Of a DNA stretch of 64,000 nt, positions 21,201-32,000 are shown piece by piece (the stretch's first letter is position 1; every line of letters starts with the position of its first letter). This stretch comes from Symbiodinium natans. Taxonomy: Eukaryota > Sar > Dinophyceae > Suessiales > Symbiodiniaceae. The position numbers and the translations under genes were made by a program. The DNA lies in assembly GCA_905221605.1 (NCBI GenBank), contig CAJNDS010002083.1, positions 368,287 through 432,286 of the forward strand, given 5' to 3'. Under the pieces are notes generated by a model, which worked only from the letters and a program-made list of their open reading frames with translations, was not told where the DNA came from and searched no databases.

Positions 21201-24200
21201 TGCATTTGTTGCAAGTTGCGTTTTTCAAGCAGAGTATATATGTGGTCTTTATTGAATACTTCAGACATGTTTGTTTCATCGTTATGTAAGTAGAACCGCT
21301 TCTATTTCCATTATTGTGCATTTTTAAGCTTGCTTATGCAAATTGTGCTTTTCAGACATAGTATATAAGTGGTCTTTATTGAATACTTCAGCAATCTTTG
21401 TCTCATTGTTACGCAGGTAGAACCGCTTCCATTTCCGTTAGTGTTTATTTTGTATTGGGTTGAGTATGGTCCTTTAAATAGTATTCACTTGGGTCAAATT
21501 GGGCTATTTGCTTAAGAATTCCTCTAGTAGTTAAATTCGCAAGGTGTTTCATTTGACTTTGCAGATAGTATTTCAATAATACTTTGCCTGGTATAAACAC
21601 AACTGTTTCAATGCATGAGTTGCTCAACAAAGCACTATTTGCCCTCTAAACCACACTTTGCCATATTTTTTGTTGAATATGGTGCTTCTTTCGTATTTTG
21701 GTTGAGTATGGTCCTTTAAATGGTATTCACTTGAGTCAAATTGGGCTATTTGCTTAATAATTGCTCGAGTAGCTAAATTCGCATAAAATGATTATTTCGA
21801 AAATAAAAACGATTCATGAATATGTAAACATAAGGTATTTCAGTGGACTTTCAGAGAGCATACTTTGCCTAGTACAAACACAATTGTATAAATACAGTAC
21901 TTGCTCAACAAAGCATTATTTGCACTTTAAACGCACACTTTGCCATATTTTGGTTGAGAATGGTGTCTATTTCGTATCTTGGTTGAGTATGCTCCTTTAA
22001 ATAGTATTCACTTGAGTCAACTTGGGCTCTGTGCTTAACAGTTTCTCTAGTAGTTAAATTCGCATAGAACCAAGAAAAATGTTTCACTATTTGATTAATA
22101 CTTTGCCTCGTACAAACACACTCGTATAAATAAATTAGTTGCTCAACAAAACATTAATTGCCCTTTAAACGCACAATTTGCATAGAAAGCCACAAATCTA
22201 AACATCTAAAGACAGCATTGTCCGCTTCAGATTCAAAATGTAGATTCTTCCAATGCTGGCTTATCGGGGTCTGTGAGGTGGGTGTCCCAGTAACTGTCCT
22301 TCAATACCCGGTGATTAACTACGCGACTTTTGGGCCTTCTTTGTTATATTTTGTTAAAAAGGCCTAAAAAGGCCGAAAAAGGGTAGGTCGCTGGGGGGGG
22401 GGGTAGCATATATATATATATATATTCGATTCCGTGCTCGCTAGTGATCGCCCTAGAGGTTTGTCGTATGTCCTCCCGATTCTTGTTCCTGAGATTTGGT
22501 AGGGGCCTAGAGCTTTGTCGTATGTCCCCTCCTTTCGCCCCTTCGTGTTGTAGGGGTTTTGTTGGGCCTTGAAGGCTTGTCGTGTGTCCCCTTTCTTCGA
22601 GCTTGGAGAATTGAGGAGTGTCGAGATGATTACCATACATCATTTGCTTCCGTGCTCGTACTATGTGGGGTTAGTGACTGCCCTAGAGGTTTGTCATATG
22701 TCTCCTTCCTTCGTCCCTTCGCGTTGTATGGGTGGTAAGGGTTTTGTGAGGGCCCTGGAGGCTAGTCGTATATCCACTTTCTTCGAGCTTGTAGGGTTTG
22801 GGGGGAGCGTCTAGAGTCTAGATGATCGTCATATATGATTTGCTTCCGTGCTCAAACTATGAGGGGCTAGTGGCTGTCCTAGAGGTTTGTCATTTGTCCC
22901 CCCCGTTTCCTTGGTCCTGTGATTTGGTAGGGGCTTAGAGGTTTGTCATACGTTCCCTCGCTTCGTCCTTTCGTGTTGCAAGGGTTTTGTGAGAGCCCTG
23001 CAAATTTGCCGTGTGTCCCCTTTCTTCTCACTTGTAGGGTTTGGGGAGCGTCTAGACGACTGACATATAATTTGATTCCGTGCTCGTATTGTGAGGGGCT
23101 AGTGATTGCCCTAGAGGTTTGTCGTATGTCCCCCCGATTCCTGTTCCTGAGATTTGGTAGGGGCTTAGAGCTTTGTCGTATGTCCCCTCCTTTCGCCCCT
23201 TCGTGTTGTAGGGGTTTTGTTGGGCCTTGAAGGTTTGTCGTGTGTCCCCTTTCTTCGTGCTTGGAGAGTTTGAGGAGCGTCGAGATGATTACCATACATC
23301 ATTTGCTTCCGTGCTCGTACTATGTGGGGTTACTGACTGCCCTAGAGGTTTGTCGTATGTCCCCTTCCTTCGTCCCTTCGCGTTGTATGGGTGGTAAGGG
23401 TTTTGTGAGGGCCCTGGACGCTAGTCGTATATCCACTTTCTTCGAGCTTGTAGGGTTTGGGGGAGCGTCTAGAGTCTAGATGATCGTCATATATGATTTG
23501 CTTCCGTGCTCAAACTATGAGGGGCTAGTGGCTGTCCTAGAGGTTTGTCATTTGTCCCCCCTGTTTCCTTGGTCCTGTGATTTGGTAGGGGCTTAGAGGC
23601 TTGTCATACGTTCCCTTGCTTCGTCCTTTCGTGTTGCAAGGGTTTTGTGAAAGCCCTGCAAAATTGCCGTGTGTCCCCTTTCTTCTCACTTGTAGGGTTT
23701 GGGGAGCGTCTAGACGACTGACATATAATTTGATTCCGTGCTCGTATTGTGAGGGGCTAGTGACTGCCCTAGGGGTTTGTCGTATGCCCCCTCCCCCGCT
23801 TCCTTGTTCCTGTGATGTAGTAGGGGCCTACAGGTTTGTCGTATGTCCCCTGCCTTCGTCCCTTCGTGTTGTAAGGCTGATAAAATTTTTCTGAGGGCCC
23901 TTGGAGATTTGTCGTATGTCCCCACGCTTAGTGTTCCTGAGATTTGGTAGGGGCCAGAGATTTGTCGAATGTCCCCTCCTTTCGTCCCTTCGTGTTGAAA
24001 TTGCTTTGTTGGGGGAAGGTTTGTCGTATGTCACCTTTCTTTCTTCTTAGAGGGTTTGGGGATCTTCTAGAAAACTGTCATATATCATTTGCTTCCGTGC
24101 TCGTATTATGAGGGGCTGGTGTTTGTCATAGAGGTTTGTCGTATGTCCCGCCGCTTTCTGTTCCTGCGATGTGGTAGGGGCCTAAAGAGGTTTGTCGTGT

Positions 24201-24683
24201 GCCCCCTCCCTTCGTCCCTTTGAGTTGCAAGGGTTTTGTTGGACCTGGAAGATTTATCGTATGTCTCCTTTCTTCGTGCTTGTAGGGCGTGGGGAGCGTC
24301 TAGATGATTATCATATATGATTTGCTTCCGTGCTCGTATTATGAGGGGCTAGTGACTGCCCTAGAGGTTTGTTTTATGTCTCCCTGCTTCGTGTTCATGT
24401 GATTTGCTAGGGTCCTGGAGATTTGTCGTATGTCATTTTACCATATACGAAATTAGATACAATCCCTTCGTCCCTTCGTGTTGTAAGGGTTTCGTGAGGG
24501 TCCTAGAGGTTTGTCGTATGTGCCCTTCCTTCGTCCCTTCTTGTTGTAAGGGTTTTGTGAGGGCCCTGCAAATTTGCCGTATGTCCCCTTTCTTCGTGCT
24601 TGTAGGATTTGGGCAGCGTCTAGATGATTGTCATTATCATTTGCTTCCGTGCTCGTACTATGAGGCGCTAGTAACTGCCCTAG
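18250..24683 (+). repeat. 200-240 bp satellite array, forward orientation
   Basis: Units contain, in order, TTGCTTCCGTGCTCGTACTA, GAGGGGCTAGTGACTGCCCT, AGAGGTTTGTCGTATGTCCC, CCCTTCGTCCCTTCGTGTTG and TTGTAGGGTTTGGGGAGCGT. Successive start points near 19111, 19341, 19541 and 19776 give periods of about 200-236 bp. Higher-order copies exist: the block around 18890-19085 recurs almost unchanged at about 20150-20335, and 22440-22870 recurs at 23075-23520. All ORFs across it are repeat translations. Confidence 0.95.
20364..22407. mobile_element. Nested 2.04-kb element with about 40-bp terminal inverted repeats
   Basis: The left end reads G-G-T-A, eleven C, AG, then TGACCTACCCTTTTTCG. The right end read in reverse is G-C-T-A, eleven C, AG, then CGACCTACCCTTTTTCG. 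The element splits one satellite unit inside a TATATA stretch. An uninterrupted copy of the same unit at 19081-19115 shows the empty site. The interior is AT-rich, unlike the surroundings. It holds a long A-rich/T-rich hairpin (about 20510-20740) and internal direct repeats of a roughly 230-bp AT-rich unit with TTTGCCATATTTTGGTTGAG. No transposase frame is visible, so it is non-autonomous. Confidence 0.85.
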
Positions 24684-25385
24684 ACCTTCAGGGCCCTCAC
24701 AAAACCCTTACAACACGAAGGGACGAAGGGAGACGACATACGACAAACCTCTATCATCTAGATGCTCCCCAAACCCTACAAGCAAGAAGAAAGGGGACAT
24801 ACGACAAACCTCCAGGGCCCTCACAGAACCCTTACAATAGGAAGGAATGAAGGGAGGCGACACACTACAAACCTTTAGGCCCCTACCAAATCACAGGATC
24901 ACGAAGCGGGGGCGTCATCTGACAAACCTCCAGGCCAATCACTAGCCCCTCATAATACGAGCACGGAAGCACATGATATGTGATTATCATCTACACACTC
25001 CCCAGACCCTACAAGCACGAACAAAGGGGACATACGACAAACCTCCAGGACCCTCCCAAAACCCTTACAACACGAAGGGACGAAGGGAGGGGACACACGA
25101 CAAACCTCTAGCCCCCTACCAAATCACAGGAACACGAAGCGGGGGGACATACGACAAACCTCTAGGGCAGGCACTAGCCCTCATAATACGAGCACGGAAA
25201 CACATCATATATGTTAATCATTTTGATGCTCCCCCAAAACCTATAAGAACGAGAAAGGGGAAGCACACAAACCTCCAAAGCCCTTACAAAACCCTTACAA
25301 AACGAAGGGACGAAGGGAGGGGACATACGACAAACCTCTGGCCCCTACCAAGTCACGGGAAACGCGAAGCGAGGGTGCTCGCCTA
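24684..25385 (-). repeat. Same satellite in reverse orientation
   Basis: From about 24684 the words appear as complements (CCTCACAAAACCCTTACAAC, ACGAAGGGACGAAGGGAG, GACATACGACAAACCTC). About three units are present. The orientation switch is abrupt, inside a unit at CTAGACCTTCAGGG. Confidence 0.95.
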
Positions 25386-25416
25386 AGTCTGGCTGTTGGC
25401 CGGCTGGATCTACATT

Positions 25417-25417
<1 letters not shown>

Positions 25418-25496
<79 letters not shown>
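25418..25496. repeat. (CTA)n microsatellite
   Basis: About 26 CTA/TAC trinucleotides between the inverted satellite and the right terminal repeat of the 10.1-kb element. Confidence 0.97.
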
Positions 25497-26164
25497 TCAA
25501 GAAGTTTTGTAAATAGTAAACAAAGGGGCGTGCCAAATAGACCCTAAAGGTCCATGCCACATAAGGTTATAGCGTTGGGTGGCCAGGGCCTGGGTTTTTG
25601 TTGAGGTTTGCGGCTTGGGGTATGGAGCCTCGGGTTTTTCGGGTCCCTGAGTTTCGGGCCCGCGCAGCTTCGCCGGGACCCCAAAAACAGGGACCAACGT
25701 TCAAAGAGTGGACCTCGTGTACTCGTGGTCTGTCTATGAGGGGCACGAGCTAAACTGCCTTGAAGACGGAGTTTCGCAGTCTTGGTCCAGCGCCATGTAA
25801 AAAATCTCAACCCAAAGTCCAAAGAGAAGCTTCGGTAAGCCAGTAAGCGTATGTTGTTAGCCCTTCATCTTCTTCTCCTCGTCCCATACTTCTGCACACA
25901 ATGCTCAAGCGTGTTGAGAGGCCGGAAAGCCGGAGATTGAGCCGCAAAAGTTCCCCGCAAGCGTGGTGCTCTCCCGAACCTTGGTGCGTCTGAGCCCCAG
26001 TTTGGGCTTAAGGGGGTTCACGGTTGACGGGGCTTGGGGCTCAGGGTTCAGGGTTTACGGCTGCAGGCCCTTTAAAGCTCTCAAGGCGGGGTGGTGCACC
26101 CCCATGTGCCCACCAAGCAGATCCGTGCTCCTGTTGCCCCAACCCGGAAACTTGAACCCTTAAC

Positions 26165-26592
26165 CCTAATCAACCCTAAATAAACCCTAAAAAAGCCCTA
26201 AAAGCAAAGGGAGAACAAACCCTAGATAAACCCCAAAATCCTTGAAAACACCCTGAAGCTCCTCAAGCACCAAAAGCCCCCAAAGCCCAAACCCACCTGG
26301 ACCCGCCTCAAAAACCCTAAACAACTCAAGCCCCACAGCCCCAAAACCCTGAGAAGAAAACCCTAAGCTTCTCAAGCACCAAAAACCCCAAAACCCAGAG
26401 AAACAACAGCTCCTAGCCCCAAAAGCCCCAAAAGCCCCGTATTCACCTGGACCCGCCATCCGAGGGCGAGAGCCCCCGAAGGGCAAGGGCGAGGAGGGTC
26501 GGGAGCCGCTGGACGACGACGCCCAGTGGTCAGATGGCCGGGTGCCAAACGGATTTAGGGTTTTGGGTTTAGGGTTTAGGGTTTAGGGTTCA
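26165..26592. repeat. Degenerate and intact telomere-like words
   Basis: Scattered CCCTAAA-derived words at 26160-26400, then a TTTAGGG run at about 26552-26592. Confidence 0.8.
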
Positions 26593-28250
26593 GGGCTTCA
26601 AATTTAGGGCTTCGGGTTAGGGCTTAGGGCTGAGGGGACCCAACGCTTAAGCCCTGTGAAGCCTTAATCGGGGTTCAAGGGCCTTAGGTTTGGGGCTGCA
26701 GGGCTGTTGAGGGACGTGTTGTTGTAGAATCTCGGTTCCACAAGGATCTCTATCCACCCGAATTCAGACCCGGAAGCGCCTTTATGAATTCCAAAACCCT
26801 CATGGCCGAGGCGACGTGAGCGAGGAGGAAGACGACGAAGGCCAGTGCTCCACGCCCGGGTTGCTAGATTTTGGGACTCCCTAAGCCCACCCTCAGCTGC
26901 GGCTCCAGCTTAAAAAGGGGCCTAAAAGCCCCTGAGCCCACTCTTTCGCAGCCCACTGAACTTGAAGCAGCATACGAACATCCTCCCTCGCCGATACTTC
27001 TGCAGGTGAGCGCACCGTGTGGGAGAGAGCCCAGCGTGAGGGTGAGCCTCCCACTCAGGAGTTTTGGCTCTTCTCCGCTGTTTTTGGAGTCTTTTGGGCC
27101 CTGCAGCCCTGCACTTGGCTTCTAAACCGTAGTTCTTTGGCCTTTGCCGAGCCTTGGTTGGGATGGGGATGGCATCTCCCGTATAAAAGTCTAAAAGGCT
27201 CCGTATGATCACGAAAAGCGTGGGTAGATGAAGTGTTTACTTGCTTTAGCAAGGGAAACGGCCCAACCGGCGACTTTTGTGTTACCTGAAAATGTCGAGG
27301 AAAATGGATGGTCGATGATCGGTGGGTGGGTCGGTGCCTGGGTGGGTGGGTGGGTGGGTGGGTGTAGATCGTGGTCTGTGAGCACGCGTTCTCTAAAGCG
27401 CGCGTTTGGGAGAGATCCGCAGGACTTGGATCGCGGTCTCGGTGAGCGCACGTGTGGCCGTGTGTGCGGTAAGGCTGGTAAGGTGGAGTGTGGAGTGTGG
27501 TGCGCTGTGTGTGGTGGAATGTCAAAATGTGTGTGGCGGATGTGCAGTGGTGGTGGAGGTGGTGGTGTGCGGTGTGTCTGAGTCGAATACATCTTGGAAT
27601 CAATCCAGGCTAGCTTTCGCAAACCTCGGCTTTGTCCCTCAAGCCATCGGAACCCCAGAGGGCACGATGTTTCATAGGAAACCCATGAAGCTTCCGTGGC
27701 CTGAGGCAGTATCTCCCCACCAGGGTTTTGGAGGCGCCTGTCCAGTTCCACTGGTTTCTATTTGGAGTTGGGAGGTTTCGGGCGCAGGGAGGGCTCAGGT
27801 TTTGGAGATTTTGGGGTTGGATAGATGGAGGGTACCGAGTTCAGGACTTTCCCTGTTTTCTTCATCTCAGACTTCTGGTTGGTTCGACCGTGGCAGGGTC
27901 AGCTTCGTGGGTGTAAACGTCTTCCCGGCAACGATGTGTGCTTTTGTTACACACATGCACACCCACACCACTCCCTGACGTTTTCAAACACCAAGCAGGT
28001 GAGCGTTCACCTCCTGACCTAAGGCCCCCAAAACTCCGTAGGCCAGACCGTAAAGCTCACCCTTTCCAAACCACGGAATACGAACGCATCAATCTCAAGA
28101 CAAGGCCTTCGGATCTTTCTGCAAGAAGCCCTTTACCGTACCTTATTCAACCCCACATGTTGACTCAGGGCCTGTTGCCCGAAGCCTTGCTCAAGAGCTA
28201 TCGCTTCTACCAGCCCGGGTCTCTCAGTGTAGAGCTTGAGGGATTGCACG
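26460..28250 (+). CDS. Candidate exons, unrecognised gene(s)
   Basis: Same-strand segments with coding-like codon use. About 26470-26550 reads KGKGEEGREPLDDDAQWSDG and RVPN. About 26780-26872 reads YEFQNPHGRGDVSEEEDDEG and QCSTPGLLDF. 27608-27709 follows CCAG and reads LAFANLGFVPQAIGTPEGTM, then HRKPMKLPWPEA. 27870-27930 contains GWFDRGRVSFVGVNVFPATM. 28060-28260 reads LPYLIQPHMLTQGLLPEALL, KSYRFYQPG and SLSVELEGLHGG. Acidic, Ser-poor early exons are followed by a more hydrophobic part. I recognise no domain, and the pieces may belong to more than one gene. A GGTG repeat lies between the second and third segment. Confidence 0.35.
27319..27362. repeat. GGTG tetranucleotide repeat
   Basis: About ten GGTG units, G-quadruplex-prone, in a presumed intron. 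The long His/Thr/Pro-rich minus-strand frames at 27055-27751 come from this and neighbouring TGTG tracts. Confidence 0.9.
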
Positions 28251-28492
28251 GAGGGCCGTGGAGTGTTAAGTTCTTTAAGAGTCAAGCTCTGTGGTCGCGT
28301 AGTTCTGTGCCATCCCCGGCAACAAGCCGGGAGTGTCAGCTACTGTCGGCAGTGCATGTGGTTCGCCAGACTGAGAAGGCAATAAGATGCAAAATCATAC
28401 TTCGCCCCACTACTCTGGAAGAGACTTCGGGCATCGGACCGTTCTAGCTGCATTAGCAAAAGCAAGAGTTCAATCCAGCTCTGACTCTGCAT

Positions 28493-28572
28493 TCCCTAAA
28501 CCCTAAACCCTAAACCCTAAACCCTAAACCCTGAACCCTGAACCCTAGACCCTAAACCCTGAACCCTGTATA
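28493..28572 (-). repeat. Telomere-like array (CCCTAAA)n
   Basis: Five perfect units followed by CCCTGAA and CCCTAGA variants, in non-coding sequence. Confidence 0.95.
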
Positions 28573-29042
28573 CCCGATACCCTAGACCCTGAAATCTCAT
28601 TAGGTGGCCAACCTGAGGGACCCCTGGCTCTGAGGACGAATGCGTGGCCCCATCGGGTGATCCATGGATACAAGGCATTCTCCCGCCCTTCTTGCAGGAA
28701 ACTCCGGGCTTCAGGGCTCTCAGTTTGTATAGTCTTCAGCCCTGAAGCCTACGCCCCATAAGTGTTTCTCCTCTCTCACGTTGCAGAGACTGCCATCTTG
28801 CGGGCGCAGTCGCAGAAGCAATATCGGTGCCAGGTTCCCGGCTGGAGGCTTGTGGACTAGTGTTGCAGTTGCCCATGATCCATGAGCCTAAATATCACTA
28901 CCACGGGAAATCCTCTTTACAACCCCGAGCATGGTTGTAGTGTAGCCTGCCCAAGATTCCTTCTGCATGCGGGGGCCCTTTTCCACTCAAGCGGCCCCGC
29001 TGCAGCGCTTTCAATTCTGTCGGGCCGCGCCCCTTGTCCAGC

Positions 29043-32000
29043 ATGTGGCCGCCATTTGTGCTACTTCTCGTGGCCATGGGCCAAGCCTTGGGGCAAGCCA
29101 AAGAGACGATGCACGTCGTTGACCTAGCGCAGGCCGGTCAGGGAACAGCAGCCCGAAGACAGCAAGGGTGGTGATGGAAGGGGTGCAGGAGTCCTACTGG
29201 GCAATCTTGTCAACACCATGCGCCCTGAGGAGCCTAGTCGCTTAAAAAGCTCTTCACACCCCATGCCTAGAAACGACCTTGGGATTTCCCCCCCTTGCCT
29301 CCAGGTCGTTTGCCCCAAGCCACAGAGCAGCAATCCAAATGCGCCAACTCTTCCAGAGTCTGGGCTCTGTTGGATGTTGAGGGAGTCATGATCAGGGGTT
29401 TGCAGATCTTGGTGGGACAGGAAGGGGGTCCGGGGAGTCCGTTCAAGATTTTGAGACATGGCATTCGCCGCGAAAATTTCTCCTCGTCTTAGTGCCCTAA
29501 CCTACTACGGCATCCTTATCTTGTTGCTTCGGGGTCCCGAAGGGACGGAGTTCAGGCACGCACCCACCGGACGAACTGTCGGGGCAGCATTTTCCCAAGG
29601 ACTACACCTTAGGGATTCCACAGACGAGCTCAATGGAGATGGACTCCCCGTACATTGTCAGCTTCATGCGCGCAAGCAAGCAGGCGTCGCCCTGTTCCCG
29701 AAGCCCTTCTTTTCTGGGCTTGGGTTTTCGGCCCGAAGCCTCGAGAGTTAAGGGTTTTTCGGGTTTTTCTTGGGGGTTTCTGGGCTTCGCATTGTTGCTT
29801 GCGCATGCCACTCTGCTTATGCCCATCGCGCTGCCAGTGCCGTGCTGCACACTGAAGCCCTTCCTTATTCGTTTGCATGCGTCTGCTTTTCATTCGTAGC
29901 AGCCAGCATCCACCTCTGTTTACCGGCACGAGGGCGAGCACTAAGAGCGGAGAACGGTTGCCACTTCTGCGTTGTAGAGCCTCTGGAAGGCCATGTCAAT
30001 CTCCTTCAAGATCTTGGACTACAACGGCGAGACTGTAGTGACCGACACGACCGTGCAGCTTGATGATTTGACTTCCGGCACCGTGCCTACCTCGTGCGCG
30101 TGCACATCGCCGAGCTTACCTTCGGAAGTGGTGGCTGTGTACGGTTCCAGCTACGGAACATCGTGCCAGGCTTGGGACAATGCCAAATGCGATGAGTGGT
30201 GGGGCTGCCTGTCTGATAATTCCTAGATGTCCTGCCACTGCAGATCATGCCGGAGTCTGAGAGCTGTGCCAACAATAAACCCTAAACCCTAAAAACCCTC
30301 AACCCTAAGCCAGTGAGTGAGATGATGACCGAGGTGACATCTCAGTCGGCTCCTGGTGTTGTCGGCCCTGGTGCTATGCATCACAGGACTGCCCGGATTC
30401 ATACCGAAGTTCTGCGATCCCGGGTCAGTACTTCAGCTATGCTGCATGCAATTCTGTGAGCGCGGTGTCGCCTTGCACATGGACAACTGTGGCTGCACAA
30501 AATGACCCGTGCCAATGCAAGAACTTTGCGAGCGTGTTCCTCGGAATTGTTAAGTTAGACTAGGGCCTTGATTCGCAGTTTTTCAGGGTGGGTCTGCCAT
30601 GCCCTGGAAGAAAACCAAGGTTCAGCACGGCTATGAATGCCACTTTTACAAGTGAGTACGGAGCCACTTGTGGAACATGGGACATGCAGAACTGCGCCGT
30701 CAACTACCGGCCAGACCAGGTAGACACCTGGTGCTGCAAAAGCTGGTGCTATGTGGACGCCTGGCTGAATCGAACTTTAAAAATCTAGCAAGCTTGTAGA
30801 TTTCGACTTGCAGAGGTACTATAGTCACTATAGAAGATATCCAAAACCCGCCAAGGACAAGGCCTGTTCCACCGCGAAGCAGTCTCTGAACCCCGGCATG
30901 GAGGGCATCCTATTCTGGTCGGAGAACATTTGCCCAGATGACCCGGTTTTGGTTGCACAGTGCCCTTACAAGCCGACACCAAACGTCTCTGCAAGCGACA
31001 GCTCATGCAATTGCACGAATGAGAAGATGCCCACCTACGACCTCCTGAAGGCAGGCTTGGACTCGACCTATGAGGACTACGGCCGGCAGTGCGCTCCTCA
31101 CGATGCGACCGTCTGTGACATCACTCACCCAAGTGCATCGCACGGGATGTGGTGCTGCATGTCCTGGTGCTGGGTTGCTGAAAGTTGCCCCACAGCGCGG
31201 GCATCAACCCTTTGGCCAGGAAAGTTCTTCAGCACCACTGGATGTGAGATGGATGCGGATGTTGTGTCTGGCTGCAAGTACGACTTGACATCCTGCGCGT
31301 GCCTTGGGACCAGTTGGCTCTTCGTTTGACACTCGGGGTGGGGGGGTGGGGAGATGGCTCCTGCCATCAAGGGGAGTTCTTTGGTTTCTCTTTGGTCCGG
31401 GCCTTGTAAAACTTAGGCCATGAACCGATAAAGTGTTACTACGAAGCCTTCGACTCTTGAAACGATGCTTGGCCCTACTCTAAGAACAGACCCCAACCCC
31501 TACACCCATTTCAGCCAGGTGCCGCGGCACCCTGCCCAGTGGGACGCTTCCCAGTGGATTTGCCAGCAACTATGGCTCGTCATGCTCCTGGTTTGCAGCT
31601 GTAGATCATCAGGCTTTTTGAAGACTTTCCAGGCGGAATAAAGGTGTACCCTGATCAAAATATGGTTGCCGGGCGCCTGGCTACGAAGTCATGCTGATTT
31701 CGGAAGCCGTTTGCAAGCTTTTGCCCTGAACCTTCGAGCCTGGCAACCCCAACTACCCTCCAAACCATGCACTCCTAAGCCCTAAGCCCTAATCTTCTAA
31801 ACGCTGCACTCCCAACCCAGAACCCCCTGACCCCCTGAGCCTCCCCAGACCCTAGCAGCCCTGAAGCCCTGGACCGCCTCCTTCAGCCTTGCCTCGAGGC
31901 TCGCCGTGGGATGCCACCGGCTGCAAGGCGACCTGGAGTCCACCCGGCTGAAGTAGTCGGTTTTGCTCTCTCTCTCTCTCTCTCTCTCTTTCGTTTTAAT

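Larger units (their letters stand above)
15461..25560. mobile_element. 10.1-kb satellite-filled element with terminal inverted repeats and 10-bp target duplication
   Basis: Immediately outside both borders is the exact direct repeat ATAAGGTTAT (15451-15460 and 25561-25570). Seven bases inside each border a perfect inverted repeat begins, with GGACCTTTAGGGTCTATTTG and a further GCACGCC at 15468-15494, and its complement at 25527-25553. An exact 10-bp direct repeat at the same distance from matching inverted ends is the signature of a DNA transposon insertion. A 9-11 bp duplication is typical of Mutator-like elements. The interior has no transposase: it contains a palindromic 308-bp satellite, a telomere-like array, a CATCATCCCC minisatellite, a 200-240 bp satellite in both orientations, a nested 2.04-kb element and a (CTA)n tract. 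It is therefore best read as a non-autonomous element that carries or was expanded by satellites. The class assignment is inference. Confidence 0.75.

Noticed and set aside
17841-25390. Many ORFs of 60-140 residues on both strands (for example TYDKPLGQ or ISHHPPSS repeats)
   Set aside because: All are translations of the satellite and minisatellite arrays. The repeated peptides appear in several frames and are full of frame breaks.
25345-25560. Poly-Val ORF
   Set aside because: Translation of the (CTA)n tract.
27055-27751. Two long minus-strand ORFs of about 180 residues, rich in His, Thr and Pro
   Set aside because: Composition follows the GGTG and TGTG repeats on the plus strand, and a plus-strand exon at 27608-27709 overlaps one of them.
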